Assembly (NCBI RefSeq): GCF_000746025.2
Contig: NZ_CP045798.1
Coordinates: forward strand, 3,331,501-3,395,500
DNA from: Thermanaerosceptrum fracticalcis
GTDB taxonomy: Bacteria > Bacillota > Peptococcia > DRI-13
Direction of reading: 5' to 3'
DNA length: 64,000 nucleotides
Numbering within the stretch: the stretch's first letter is position 1; each line of letters begins with the position of its first letter. Position numbers and translations under genes: made by a program. Positions 1-9,813 of the stretch are shown here, in pieces. The notes beneath the pieces were generated by a model. It made no database searches. It worked only from the letters and a program-made list of their open reading frames with translations, and was not told the origin of the DNA.

Positions 1-350
1 CATTCATCCTCTAGGATAGAGTGGAATGACTCTATATAGGCATTCATATTAGGTGTTTTGACAGGAATTCTTTCATGATCGATATTCCATTTATCGCAAG
101 TTTCCTTAAACAGTTTAGCAATGAATTGGGGCCCATTGTCCGTTCTTATCACCGGCATTTTCACACCGGGAGTTAAGTTACGTTTTTTAAGGGCATTTAT
201 AAGTACCCTGCAGGCATCCTTTGCTGTGGCGCTTAATCCTACATGGTAACCTACTATTGATCTATCAAATACATCTATGGCTGAAAGTTGGAAGAAAAAT
301 TGACCGGTCCCGGCAATATAGCCATATTTTATATCCATTTGCCAGAGCTA
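1..350 (-). pseudogene. IS3-family transposase orfB fragment (rve integrase core)
   Basis: Read on the minus strand, the segment encodes part of an IS3-type DDE integrase core, with LWQMDIKYGY near the right end, then VIRTDNGPQF and FHSILEDE. The DDE aspartates and the glutamate typical of rve domains are visible. The frame meets a stop codon just before LWQMD, so the 5' part is missing, and the left end is cut by the window. No orfA or inverted repeat is visible. The remnant abuts the truncated 5' end of the next gene, so it probably marks the insertion or deletion that beheaded that gene. Confidence 0.8.
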
Positions 351-370
351 AATAGACGGCTCTCAGACAT

Positions 371-3300
371 TTGCTCGTAGCCAGTCACTGTATCGGGCAG
401 TCGTTGCGAGGTACTAATCATGATTGGTATGAAGAAGCGCGGCAGAGTATCAACATACTTGTCCAGGCTGAACAAGGAGAAGGCGAAAGAATTTTCGAGT
501 CGATTGAGCTAATTAGAGAAGTACTGCAGTTGTCTATCGGCCTTCTTACTGAGCAGGTACAGAAGTACTTTCCAGAGCGTCTGAGTGAATGGGTCATGGG
601 CTTGGATTCCCTTCGTGACTCTATACTATGGAACACACATTTCGGAATAGGGGAATCCCGTCAAGATTATGATTTTGAGCTTCGGCTATGGGAAACCCTT
701 GCAAGGATTCCGCAGGTGGGCTCCAAGCTTGCCCCAATATTAAAACGGTGTGCTGAAACCTATGAGAAATCGACATTGCTTAAAGGAGGCTCCCGTTCGG
801 ATCATTTTATTTGGCTTTCAGCTATTATGGCTAAATGCGGTATGCGTGATGATGCTGATAAGTGGCTCCGCTATGGCATACGGTCATCGCACATATACGG
901 GTACCACAAGGATATCAATCTTTTATACCTTGTCGATGTCCTCAATCTCGTCAATCAGCGCCAGCCTGAACTGGCACTTGAACGGTGTGCTCGCGTGCTG
1001 TCAATGGTTGACTGGATGCCGCATCTTACGGATGGCAGGGAGACCAAGTGGTTTCCCCAGAAAGCTTTCGCAGCAGTTTTAAAAGTCAATCGGCAGGCCG
1101 CGTTTGATTTGCTAACTCATTTCTCCCGGTCTATAGCAAGATGGAAGATGCAGGATTGCCTTGAGGAATACATTCTTAGTATGGAAGAGGGCGACCCTGA
1201 GTACCTCTGGTGTCTTACGGAGCTCTTTGCCAATCACTTTAGCGAAGATGGTAGGCATTGTAATCAAATTATGGAAACCAGGCAGCACATCGTCGATTTG
1301 GTGCACGAATCCTGTTCAGTAGAAATCTACAATGAATTCGAAAACCGCTTCCGACGCTTCATACTAACGGAGATCACACCTAGGCACTGGCCCGAAGACC
1401 TGAAGAAAGAGCTCGGCATCCCTGGTAGCACTAATGTTAAGAATGACAATGCTGACTCATGGGCTAAGCCGCCATCAGAGTTCAAACTGGATGGTGAAAG
1501 CATAACCATTGAAGGCATAGCTGAGAAATGCCGGGTATCATTTACTGAGTTTCTGAAGACGCTTGACAAGCTGAAGAACCAGAATGAGCATTTTTACGAA
1601 CGAGATCTAGTAAATACCTCCTTAAGACATCATATAATGACCGCTAAGTCATTAGACGACCTTATCCCGATTAAGGAATATGCTGAGTCTGAAGGTCGTT
1701 GGCAGGATGCAGGTGTTATTGAACAATTGGCTGAACGTTTTGTGGAATTCGGAGATCATGCTAACGCCATATCGTGCTTTGGAATGGCTTATGCTTGCTA
1801 TGGAAGCTGGTCCCGTTGGCGAGATAACAGAAAATATCTGGCGGCAATAGCGGCAAGGGATAGACAAACTGCGAAGAAGTTTGTCCTAAAGGAATGCTAT
1901 GAATCAACATGCGGTTCCGGTGGTGGCTATGATACACCGCCTATTGCGGCTTCTGGACTGGATGTGCTGGATGAACCTCAAATGCTTGAGGATGTATTCA
2001 ATGACTTCCTGACGCATTGTGAAAGCATGTTTGCGCAATTGCCTAAGAATGATAACTATGCATGGCTGAAAGAGTACAAGGAACCGTCCGCCGATGCCAA
2101 CCAGCTCATTCTTAATTTTGTTGTGGACGAGTTGTCGACTTCTGAGATTGATCACGGCGAGAGATTGATCAGGGCAGTGACGAAGTTGGCGATTGCCAGA
2201 CCCGATGAGGCAATACCTGTGCTTATTACCAGGATGGTATCAGCTTCCGGAAGGATTCTGCGTCGTTTGCTGACGGTATTTTACTGTCTTGCTACCCATT
2301 GTCCCCAGCTCTTGGTGCCGCACCAGCAGGTGTTCGCCCAAATTCTTGAGAGGGAGGACTTTTTCTGCCGTCAAACAGTTCTGCGTATTCTTCGCCGTGT
2401 GGACGAAGCTTCTCCTCTTGAAGCTTCCGTTAACAGTTCTGTCCAGCGTATCGATAGGAATTACTCAGATGCCATATATTATTCGTCATATATACTTCCG
2501 TCTTGTTCTACTCCTGAATTCAAGCATTTTCTAAAACGAAACACCCTGTCTGATTTTTCCAAGCAGGTAGAGTTGATGGAGAAAATTCTTCAAGTACCTC
2601 CGGGGAGTCTTGTGGCTGCCATTGAAGAACGACTGATTGCCCAAAAATGGTCGATAGATGATGAGAGAGACCGTGTAAAAGATGACTGGTACGGCCATGT
2701 ACATCCGCAGGGCTGGCCTGTTGTCTGGATTACAACCGAATTTCAGGAACTTGTTACAGAGACTCTTTGGGGCATACTGGACGAAGTGGCTATAAAGCTG
2801 AAGATGAGCAAAGAACAGATTAACTGGCTTTGGCAGACAATCCAGCCTGCCGATCCGGAATATGTTTTCCGTGGTTTAATGCCGCGCCCTCTAGACATCG
2901 AGCCACTTAATGTCCATGACAAAGAGGCCTGGTTCAGCGAGCTGGACGCGTTCAAATCTCTGGAAATTGGAGATACAAGAATCCAGGGTGATGATGGAGA
3001 ATGGATAACAATATTTGAGAAGCGGAGAATGGCTCAGGAAGAAACGTACAATGTTCCATATAGACAAGAGATCTCCCTGCAAGGATTTCTGATCCCTCAA
3101 CAGGTGTACGGTGGATCCTATAGGTTAGATGAACTTGAATTATGGACCGAGAGAATCCTCCCAAATTCCTCAATGTCTGTCACAATTAAACAGACTCAGA
3201 CAGAACTATCTGGTAGAGGACACAGAGTCTTGGAAAAGTCAGACGAATGTATCCCGATTATCGCTGAGCACGAGAATCCTTTAACTTTTTTGGGGTACTT

Positions 3301-3625
3301 AAATGTGTGTACTCTGACATCTTTCATCATAAAGGAATTCAATCTGTCGTTTGAAGGGTTGAATCTTCTCAGAAATGGCGAAGTTGTTGCCAAGTATGAG
3401 GCATGGCAGGAAGGCTACCAGGATGAGTGTTACACACGGGAGAAACTGTCACTTGGCTTTAGACTTCGGGTGCGCCAAGACTTCTTAACCGAGATTTGTC
3501 GTTGTTATCGCAAATTACTGTGTATTTGTATTGATGAAAAACGGGAGTATTACGAGTCTATTTACCGTCCAGAACCTAATGATAGTCGATATTCAAGACG
3601 ATATGTATTGTATTATTGGAGCTAA
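371..3625 (+). CDS. Large uncharacterised alpha-helical protein, N-terminally truncated
   Basis: This is a 1084-codon open frame starting at a TTG with no ribosome-binding site. A stop lies 18 bases upstream, directly beside the IS3 remnant, so the true N-terminus is most likely lost. No catalytic motif is recognised: there is no Walker A, nuclease or protease signature. The sequence is rich in helices with repeat-like LERCARVL- and QDAGVIEQLAERF-type segments suggesting TPR/HEAT-like solenoids, and the C-terminal third is more beta-rich. Size, helical character and setting near IS elements would suit the sensor half of a STAND-type defence protein whose NTPase was removed, but that is speculation. 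Function unknown; probably non-functional as it stands. Confidence 0.55.
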   Translation: MLVASHCIGQSLRGTNHDWYEEARQSINILVQAEQGEGERIFESIELIREVLQLSIGLLTEQVQKYFPERLSEWVMGLDSLRDSILWNTHFGIGESRQDYDFELRLWETLARIPQVGSKLAPILKRCAETYEKSTLLKGGSRSDHFIWLSAIMAKCGMRDDADKWLRYGIRSSHIYGYHKDINLLYLVDVLNLVNQRQPELALERCARVLSMVDWMPHLTDGRETKWFPQKAFAAVLKVNRQAAFDLLTHFSRSIARWKMQDCLEEYILSMEEGDPEYLWCLTELFANHFSEDGRHCNQIMETRQHIVDLVHESCSVEIYNEFENRFRRFILTEITPRHWPEDLKKELGIPGSTNVKNDNADSWAKPPSEFKLDGESITIEGIAEKCRVSFTEFLKTLDKLKNQNEHFYERDLVNTSLRHHIMTAKSLDDLIPIKEYAESEGRWQDAGVIEQLAERFVEFGDHANAISCFGMAYACYGSWSRWRDNRKYLAAIAARDRQTAKKFVLKECYESTCGSGGGYDTPPIAASGLDVLDEPQMLEDVFNDFLTHCESMFAQLPKNDNYAWLKEYKEPSADANQLILNFVVDELSTSEIDHGERLIRAVTKLAIARPDEAIPVLITRMVSASGRILRRLLTVFYCLATHCPQLLVPHQQVFAQILEREDFFCRQTVLRILRRVDEASPLEASVNSSVQRIDRNYSDAIYYSSYILPSCSTPEFKHFLKRNTLSDFSKQVELMEKILQVPPGSLVAAIEERLIAQKWSIDDERDRVKDDWYGHVHPQGWPVVWITTEFQELVTETLWGILDEVAIKLKMSKEQINWLWQTIQPADPEYVFRGLMPRPLDIEPLNVHDKEAWFSELDAFKSLEIGDTRIQGDDGEWITIFEKRRMAQEETYNVPYRQEISLQGFLIPQQVYGGSYRLDELELWTERILPNSSMSVTIKQTQTELSGRGHRVLEKSDECIPIIAEHENPLTFLGYLNVCTLTSFIIKEFNLSFEGLNLLRNGEVVAKYEAWQEGYQDECYTREKLSLGFRLRVRQDFLTEICRCYRKLLCICIDEKREYYESIYRPEPNDSRYSRRYVLYYWS

Positions 3626-3821
3626 GTACCATGATACCAGCAGTAACAAGTACCCAATTTACCATCTATAGTTTTTAAAAAAGCGGAATTCTTACAGAGA
3701 GCCGAGATGTGTTGGTATCTCATAGTTGTTTTGATGATAAGTTGGGATGACTGTAAGTTATTTTTTGGAGACACTTACCATCTTTTTTGGTGTATTTTAC
3801 TGAGCAATTTATCTATTCCAT

Positions 3822-3946
3822 ACCATCAAGGCATACAGAAACCGTCGCGAGGATTGAGCGGGTGAAAGGTTGATAATTCAAGTGTTTGTGGCATTTTCTT
3901 TATTTTGTTGATTTTGAGTAACCCTTGAGTGTATAAAAAAGATATT
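3822..3946 (+). repeat. Hairpin repeat family, copy A
   Basis: This is one of five long copies of a roughly 135-bp repeat in the window. It has the core GCATACAGAAACCGTCGCGA, then GGGTGAAAGG, and the right end AACCCTTGAGTGTATAAAAA-AGATAT. In this copy the left arm of the terminal inverted repeat is degenerate. It lies in the 390-bp gene-free gap between the large truncated protein and the IS1182-like element. The rest of the gap shows nothing recognisable. Confidence 0.8.
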
Positions 3947-4016
3947 TATAAAAAATATCGCCAGTCTTCGAAAAGAATGGCGGTTTTATATGACTGCATG
4001 TTTTTGGCAGTAATTC

Positions 4017-5666
4017 GGGCTTGCTAACGGAAAGAAAAATTCAGTAATTACAAGGGTTTGAGGGCTCTTTCGTCAAAATTTAGTGCATGGAAAAACGGAT
4101 ATTCCCCCTTAAAACCGTGCACTTGGAGGCGATAAGATGTACCGCAAACCGAAACCTCAGCTAACAATCGATGATTTTATTCTCCCATTTTCCGGCAAAC
4201 TTGATGCGGAAAATCGCTGGGTTCAATTAGCAAAGATTATTCCTTGGGATGAATTAGAAAAGGACTATGCCTTCCTGTTTCCAAGTGACCGGGGGAATGT
4301 GGCCGCACCTGTCCGCATGGCGTTGGGTTCATTGATTATTCAGACTCGCTGCGGCTATACAGACCGAGAATTGGTCCAGCAGATCACTGAAAATCCCTAT
4401 CTCCAATATTTCATCGGCCTCAAGGAATACCAGGTGACTCCACCGTTTACTCCAGTAGCGTTAGTCAAATTCCGCAAGCGTTTTAAAAACGAGCGTCTGG
4501 CTAGAATCAACGAGCAGATTGCCTTGGCACAGCAACAAGCAGCGGATAAAACCAGTGAAACCAAGGATGATGATCACAACGATCCTCAAGGCGGTTCTGG
4601 CAGTTCAGATACAGAAACTCCAGCGGATCATCCAGTAAGTTCAGAATCTCCAGCCAACCAGGGCACGCTCATTCTCGATGCCACCTGCATCCCAGCTGAC
4701 ATCAAATATCCAACTGATCTGGGCTTGCTCAATGAAGCCCGTGAAAAGCTAGAAGAGATCATCGACACCCTTTATGAAGCCAACGGCAAACAGGGCAAAA
4801 AGCCGAGAACCTATCGTCAAAAAGCACGAAAGGCCTATCTGAGTGTTTCTAAACAGCGCAGCCCAAGAAGAATCCAGCTGCGTCAGGGTATTAAGCGTCA
4901 ATTGCAGTATTGCAAACGGAACCTTCGCACTGTAGACCGGATGTTGGAAGACAACCCCGCAGGGATGGAAGCCTTAAGCCGAAGACAAGCTCGGCTATTG
5001 AAAACCATCCGCATAGTGATTGAACAGCAGGAAACAATGTACAAAGCCAAAAGCCACCAAGTCGCAGACAGGATCGTCAGCCTTCATTAGCCGCATGTTC
5101 GGCCGATAGTGAGAGGAAAAGTGAGTGCGAGCGTCGAGCTCGGGGCGAAAGTCGCCATCAGCATTGAAAACGGGATTTGTCGCCTTGAAAAGCTATCCTG
5201 GGATGCTTATAACGAAGCCGGAACACTGATTGAAAGCGTAGAGCGCTACAAGGAGCGCAATGGAGTTTACCCCGAAGCCGTTCTGGCTGACCGAATATAC
5301 CGCAATCGTGAGAATCTAGCCTATTGCAAAGCGCACAACATCCGGCTCAGCGGGCCGAAGCTGGGACGGCCTGCAGCAAATGCCCAGATTCAGAAGGCAG
5401 AGAAAGCCTTGGAACGATTGGATGCCCGTATGCGCAATGCAGTCGAAGGGAAGTTTGGCGAAGGTAAACGAAAATACGGGCTTGATCGTATCTATGCCAA
5501 GTTAAAAGAGACGGCAGAGAGTATGATTGCTCTGCACTTTTTGGTGATGAACTTAGAGCGTCAGCTCAGAGTTCTTTTTGCCCAAATTTTATGGAGACTC
5601 TTAAGAAGACATCATGAAGTGATTAGTGCTTAGATTACTAAAAAACAGGGTTTGGCTAGCAAGCCC
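4017..5666 (+). mobile_element. IS1182-like insertion sequence
   Basis: The element is bounded by imperfect inverted repeats. The left end is GGGCTTGCTAACGG from 4017 and the right end is GGCTAGCAAGCCC ending at 5666, so 11 of the first 12 bases match. Its length of about 1.65 kb and single DUF772-type transposase fit the IS1182/IS5-like group. I see no clear target-site duplication (ATTC to the left, TAGA to the right). The copy is probably immobile because its transposase has an internal stop. Confidence 0.75.
4137..5633 (+). pseudogene. IS1182-like DDE transposase interrupted by an amber codon
   Basis: The product begins with a DUF772-type N-terminal domain (RMALGSLIIQTRCGYTDREL) followed by a DDE-type catalytic region (LILDATCIPADIKYP). 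One TAG at 5088-5090 splits the frame. The reading frame is otherwise continuous from 4137 to 5633, across RIVSLH-stop-PHVRPIVRGK. Relatives usually have glutamine at this position, so CAG to TAG is the simplest explanation. The downstream part includes VLADRIYRNREN. Nothing indicates readthrough, and this is best called a nonsense-mutated transposase. Confidence 0.85.
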
Positions 5667-5840
5667 TAGATATCTGATATAATCCTGTTGAGCCAATGCT
5701 AACATCCTCTTTTCTTTTCCTCCTGTCGAATTTGGCGGTTAACAGAAGGGTAATAATTTCTTGAGGTGTTGGCAAGGGCTCTTTTTTACCGCAAACTATG
5801 TATTTTTTGACTTCCGAAGTCTGTATTTTTATTTTGCCAT
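5667..5840. other. Gene-poor stretch with a small unidentified coding remnant
   Basis: No intact gene is visible. On the minus strand a short open stretch reads KKEPLPTPQEIITLLLTAKF, about 30 codons. It looks like the tail of a former protein, but I cannot name the family with confidence. Confidence 0.3.
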
Positions 5841-5844
5841 AAAG

Positions 5845-5955
5845 ACCCTATGGCCTATATGGTTCTCTGTGTACACTTCACCTTGCACTCGATATGGGTG
5901 GCTGGCTAGACCTTACCCAGCATGGACTTTCACCTCGCAAGAAATACTAAGTTTT
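5845..5955 (-). mobile_element. Probable 5' fragment of a group II intron
   Basis: On the minus strand the sequence begins GTGTGCC and continues GCGAGGTGAAAGTCC and GGTAAGGTCTAGCCAGCCAC. These resemble the 5' start and domain I of bacterial group II introns. Only about 110 nt are recognisable, and there is no reverse transcriptase gene or domain V. It is a dead remnant if the assignment is right. The neighbouring 5956-6190 bases show nothing I can identify. Confidence 0.4.
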
Positions 5956-6192
5956 CTTGGCACACTAACGTTCTGAGGATTCCCGACGCGTCCGAACAGC
6001 TTTTAACTAAGCAAAGTGTTGGGACTACGCTACTATATGACGGTGCCTTGAACCACTTAATTACCTTTTTCGTAAATCCTTCAACTGAAGTTCAATATAG
6101 TTTCTCATCCTCCGTCGTCAATTTCTACTTCATCCCAATCATGTCCGAACATAGATCCAATCATGGCTCTGAATCAGTGAATTAAATTCTAT

Positions 6193-6429
6193 TCATGGTT
6201 CTTCAATAATTAGAGTAAATACATAAGCCAATCGATTAACCATAAATTTATTTAGTGTTTTCATATCATCTTGAGATAGTTGACGATTTGCATGCATATT
6301 TTCGACAGGCCCATTCCGGAAGACAAAATGAGTTATAGCTTTAGCAATCGTACTTATATTTTCTTTTAGCAAAATCTCACTCGTTGCAGCTTCATTCAAA
6401 TTCTTTGCTTCATCGGATTTGCCAAGCAA
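6193..6429 (-). CDS. Small hypothetical protein
   Basis: This is a 78-codon frame starting at TTG, with no clear ribosome-binding site. The product is mixed alpha-helical, with the stretch FRNGPVENMHANRQLSQDDM followed by KTLNKFMVNRLAYVF. That looks like a genuine conserved protein rather than a chance frame. I do not recognise the family. The weak start suggests the 5' end may be damaged. It is convergent with acoR. Confidence 0.4.
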   Translation of the reverse strand: MLGKSDEAKNLNEAATSEILLKENISTIAKAITHFVFRNGPVENMHANRQLSQDDMKTLNKFMVNRLAYVFTLIIEEP

Positions 6430-6543
6430 GAATTCATCTATTATTATTTATTCTAATCTTGAATAGGAAATGCCAAGATCAGGCGGTTTATGGGTCACAT
6501 AAGAAGATTTTGGCGACAGATTTAACAGCGGGGGTAATAGGAG

Positions 6544-8520
6544 ATGGACATCGAGGAAAGGAACAGGGCTATTTTAAAAGCGTGGGAAGACTTCCTGGCC
6601 CAAGATGAAATCGATCCCGGAGTTGTCAGAAAGATGGTGGCTGATTCATGGAGACGCTGCAAAAATTTGGGGATATCGCCATACATCAAAAAGGGGAAAA
6701 TCATTTTAAAAGGTGAGTTACTCCTTAATAGAATCAAACAAAAGCAAGAGTTGATCGATGTCGCGCTCGGTGTAATGGACAATTTGTACGAATCTGTGAA
6801 GGGCTCGGGCTTTGTCGTCATTCTCTGTGATGAAGAAGGTTATCTGCTTCATGTGGTCGGTGATAAGCACGTCTTAGAATCGGCCAGCATCATAAATTTT
6901 ATGCCCGGAGCAAATTGGAGTGAGGAGTCTATCGGAACTAACGCCATTGGAACAGCCCTGGCCACAGACAGTCCGGTTCAACTCTTTGCTTCTGAACATT
7001 ACTGTGTGGGATGTAAAAGCTGGACTTGCTCCGCTGTACCGCTCCATGATGAAGAAGGGAAGAAGATTGGGGTCCTAAACTTATCCGGACACTATACCAA
7101 AGTAAACCAGCATACTCTGGGTATGGCGGTAGCCGCTGCTAATGCTATCGAAAATCTCCTGCGGCTCAAAAAAATATCCGACAATTTGAGTGTCACTAAC
7201 AATTTGTTGAATGCTATGATGGATTCCATGACGGACGGGGTCATTGCGACCGACACCGCCGGAAATATTACCAAGTTTAATTGGGCGGTTGAAGATATTC
7301 TAGGGATGACCGCAGACAAGATTGTCAATAAAAACATTAATGCTTTCATCTGTGATCAACTGGATTTTAATAATATTGTCCATGCCAACCTTTTTAATAC
7401 AGATCAGGAGGTATATCTCAGAACCGGCCGCGGCAAGATTCACTGTACGATGACTTTCCGCAACATTAAAGTTAACGGTCAAGTGACAGGAGTATTGTTT
7501 ATTCTCAAAAAGATGGAGAACGTTAAAAAGCTAGTGCATAAGATCGTCGGGGCCCGAGCAAGGTTTACTTTTCAGGATCTAAAAGGTAATAATCAACGTT
7601 TCCAAGAGAGCATCGAAATGGCGAGAAGGGCGGCCCTTGGTACATCCACCGTATTATTGTTGGGTGAGAGTGGCACAGGCAAAGAAATGTTTGCCCAAGC
7701 CATCCATAATGCAAGCCGGCGGCGCCAGGGCCCTTTTGTCGATCTCAATTGCGGAGCCATACCCCGAGAGTTGATTGGCAGCGAGTTATTTGGCTACTCG
7801 GCCGGGGCATTCACAGGTGCCAAAAAGGAGGGTAATCCTGGCAAGTTTGAGTTAGCTGACGGGGGTACCCTTTTCTTGGACGAGATTGGGGATATGCCCC
7901 TCGACATGCAGGTCAATTTGTTACGGGTTCTGGAAGAAAAACGTGTCCGGCGCATCGGTGGACAAACCGACATACTGGTTGATGTCCGAGTTATCGCGGC
8001 TACTAATAGAAATTTGCTGGAAATGGTTCAGAACGGGAAGTTTAGGGAAGATTTGTACTATCGCTTAAATGTATTAACAATACAGATGATTCCCCTTCGG
8101 AACCGCAAGGACGACCTTCCGACCCTGATTTGGTTTTTTATCGAAAAGTACAATCGCCTAATGGGTACGGAGGTGAAACGTATTGACGGTGAATTTCTCC
8201 GGATTTTGAGTGAGTATGATTGGCCAGGTAATGTCCGTGAGTTAGAAAATGTGATCGAGCGTGCAATCAATCTGGCGTTGGGCGAGACCCTTACTCCGGA
8301 CCTGTTACCTCCGGAAATTACTGGCTCCTTTAACAAGACCATAATTACCGAGGCAAACCGTAACAATTTCTGCTTGGAATTAGCGGCTGTGGAGAAACAA
8401 CTTATCCTACAGGTATTAAACGAATGTAACAATAATATGACCCAAGCAGCCAAGCGCCTGGGAATTGGGAGGACAACTTTGTATCGAAGGATTAAGGAAT
8501 ATAAAGATATGAAGCTGTAA
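6544..8520 (+). CDS. acoR: AcoR, sigma-54-dependent activator of the acetoin operon
   Basis: The 658-aa product is an enhancer-binding protein with three parts. An N-terminal GAF-like sensor holds cysteines in [17 protein letters not shown], and a PAS-like segment sits around residues 230-330. Next come an AAA+ domain with Walker A GESGTGKE, the sigma-54 contact loop GAFTGAKK and Walker [12 protein letters not shown], and a C-terminal Fis-type helix-turn-helix ([20 protein letters not shown]). The ATG follows GGGGG/AGGAG. It lies directly upstream of acoABCL and reads in the same direction, with a sigma-54 promoter and two dyad sites between them. Named by architecture plus context; the inducer is probably acetoin but is not shown by sequence. 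Confidence 0.9.
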   Translation: MDIEERNRAILKAWEDFLAQDEIDPGVVRKMVADSWRRCKNLGISPYIKKGKIILKGELLLNRIKQKQELIDVALGVMDNLYESVKGSGFVVILCDEEGYLLHVVGDKHVLESASIINFMPGANWSEESIGTNAIGTALATDSPVQLFASEHYCVGCKSWTCSAVPLHDEEGKKIGVLNLSGHYTKVNQHTLGMAVAAANAIENLLRLKKISDNLSVTNNLLNAMMDSMTDGVIATDTAGNITKFNWAVEDILGMTADKIVNKNINAFICDQLDFNNIVHANLFNTDQEVYLRTGRGKIHCTMTFRNIKVNGQVTGVLFILKKMENVKKLVHKIVGARARFTFQDLKGNNQRFQESIEMARRAALGTSTVLLLGESGTGKEMFAQAIHNASRRRQGPFVDLNCGAIPRELIGSELFGYSAGAFTGAKKEGNPGKFELADGGTLFLDEIGDMPLDMQVNLLRVLEEKRVRRIGGQTDILVDVRVIAATNRNLLEMVQNGKFREDLYYRLNVLTIQMIPLRNRKDDLPTLIWFFIEKYNRLMGTEVKRIDGEFLRILSEYDWPGNVRELENVIERAINLALGETLTPDLLPPEITGSFNKTIITEANRNNFCLELAAVEKQLILQVLNECNNNMTQAAKRLGIGRTTLYRRIKEYKDMKL

Positions 8521-8583
8521 GAAAGTGACTGCACACGCGGTAGAAAAGAAACAAAGTATTCTGTCTAAAGCAATAGTTGTGAA

Positions 8584-8633
8584 TGTTTCTAACTGAAACA
8601 ATATTTCATAATGGAACGTTTCAAAGTGAAACA
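8584..8633 (+). promoter_or_regulatory. Pair of AcoR-type upstream activator sites
   Basis: Two inverted repeats of the form (T/C)GTTTC-N5-GAAACA lie at 8584-8600 and 8617-8633. Their centres are 33 bp apart, about three helical turns, and 150-200 bp upstream of the sigma-54 promoter. This arrangement is typical for enhancer sites of AAA+ activators. Assignment to AcoR is inferred from position. Confidence 0.7.
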
Positions 8634-8670
8634 ATCATTGTAAGACAACTCTAGAAACCATTTGATTATG

Positions 8671-8703
8671 TCGGGAGACCAGCCTAGTCTCCCGATTTTT
8701 CTT
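8671..8703 (+). terminator. Rho-independent terminator after acoR
   Basis: A perfect 9-bp stem, TCGGGAGAC/GTCTCCCGA with a 7-nt loop, is followed by TTTTTCTT. It separates acoR transcription from the aco promoter. Confidence 0.9.
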
Positions 8704-8782
8704 AATCCAAGGGAGGGTAAGCTAATGCAATTAAGGGATAGGCCTGCGCCTGAGGGCTTGACCCAAGCCTGGTTGTCTGTGT

Positions 8783-8798
8783 TGGCACGAAATATGCA
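8783..8798 (+). promoter_or_regulatory. Sigma-54 (-24/-12) promoter of acoABCL
   Basis: TGGCACGAAATATGCA has GG at 8784-8785 and GC at 8796-8797, exactly 12 bp apart, against the consensus TGGCACG-N4-TTGCA. The predicted start is near 8809, 30 bp before acoA. It matches the adjacent sigma-54 activator gene. Confidence 0.85.
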
Positions 8799-8838
8799 TA
8801 TATAATTGAGCAAACGACTAAAGGAGGGATATTAATTA

Positions 8839-9813
8839 ATGGCAAAGTTGACCAAGGAAGAATTAATCAAAATGTATTCCCAAATGGTACTTATCCGGCT
8901 TTTTGAAAGCAAAATTGGAGAGATCTACGGCAAAGGCGCAATCCCAGGCGAAATGCACCTCTCTAATGGTCAAGAGGCTATCGCGGTAGGTGTCTGCGCC
9001 AACTTGCGGGCGGATGACGCTGTTTCCAGTACGCACCGCGCTCATGGACACATGATAGCCAAGGGTGTCGATCTGAAAAAGATGACGGCGGAATTGTTTG
9101 GCCGCAAAACCGGGCTTTGCAAGGGCAAAGGCGGACACATGCACCTATTTGATCCATCAATAAAATTTGGCTGCGGTGGAATTGTTGGGGCTGGTATGCC
9201 TTTGGCAGTTGGCTCCGGCTTGGCCTTTAAACGGAAAGGTCTGGATAGTGTATCGGTAGTTTTCTTTGGGGATGGGGCTGCTAACCAAGGAACATTCCAT
9301 GAAAGTTTAAACTTAGCTGCCTTGTGGAAGCTGCCGGTAATTTTTGTCTGCGAGGACAATCGTTACGGAATTTCCGTTACCAAAGAGATGTCAACCGCCA
9401 TCAACAGTAATGCGGATCGGGCAGTAAGTTATGGTATTCCTGGGGTTGCTGCCGATGGTAACGATGTGGCCGAGGTATATCAGGTTACCAAAGCTGCTGT
9501 GGAAAGGGCGCGGAAGGGAGAAGGACCGACGTTGCTTGAATTTACAACCTACCGTCTAATGGGGCACTTCGAGGGTGACCCGGAGGTGTACAAGCCCAAA
9601 GAAGAACAAGAGGAAGCCCTGAGAAATGAGCCGATCATCCGCCTGGAGAAGGTTCTCACTAAAGAATACGGGGTTAACGTTGAAGAGTTGGTGAAAATCA
9701 AAGAGGCACGCCAAGCGGAGATTGCGGAGGCCATAAAATTTGCGGAAACTTCACCGTGGCCCAAACCGGAAGAAGCCTTAGAAGATGTTTTCGTTGAAGG
9801 AGGTGTCAGATAA
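8839..9813 (+). CDS. acoA: Acetoin dehydrogenase E1 alpha subunit (TPP-dependent)
   Basis: The 324-aa product is the alpha chain of a thiamine-diphosphate-dependent 2-oxo acid/acetoin dehydrogenase E1, which cleaves acetoin to acetaldehyde plus an acetyl group passed to lipoyl-E2. The TPP motif is visible as FFGDGAANQG followed by the ENRYG-type segment CEDNRYGIS, and the substrate-channel segment is HRAHGHMIAKG. The length is typical. AGGAGG precedes the ATG. The gene follows the sigma-54 promoter, and its last base overlaps the acoB start (TAATG). A pyruvate dehydrogenase alpha chain is the alternative; the upstream acoR favours acetoin. Confidence 0.9.
   Translation: MAKLTKEELIKMYSQMVLIRLFESKIGEIYGKGAIPGEMHLSNGQEAIAVGVCANLRADDAVSSTHRAHGHMIAKGVDLKKMTAELFGRKTGLCKGKGGHMHLFDPSIKFGCGGIVGAGMPLAVGSGLAFKRKGLDSVSVVFFGDGAANQGTFHESLNLAALWKLPVIFVCEDNRYGISVTKEMSTAINSNADRAVSYGIPGVAADGNDVAEVYQVTKAAVERARKGEGPTLLEFTTYRLMGHFEGDPEVYKPKEEQEEALRNEPIIRLEKVLTKEYGVNVEELVKIKEARQAEIAEAIKFAETSPWPKPEEALEDVFVEGGVR

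Noticed and set aside
5088-5090. TAG in the IS1182-like transposase as a pyrrolysine or read-through codon
   Set aside because: The expected residue is glutamine, one C-to-T change explains it, and nothing else in the window suggests amber suppression.
5761-6185. Two plus-strand ORFs (5761-5976 and 5922-6185)
   Set aside because: They overlap the group II intron relic, lack ribosome-binding sites and have unlikely amino-acid composition.
8058-8534. Long minus-strand ORFs inside acoR, acoC, acoL and the flavin oxidoreductase
   Set aside because: They are codon-shadow frames opposite strongly supported genes and give no recognisable proteins.
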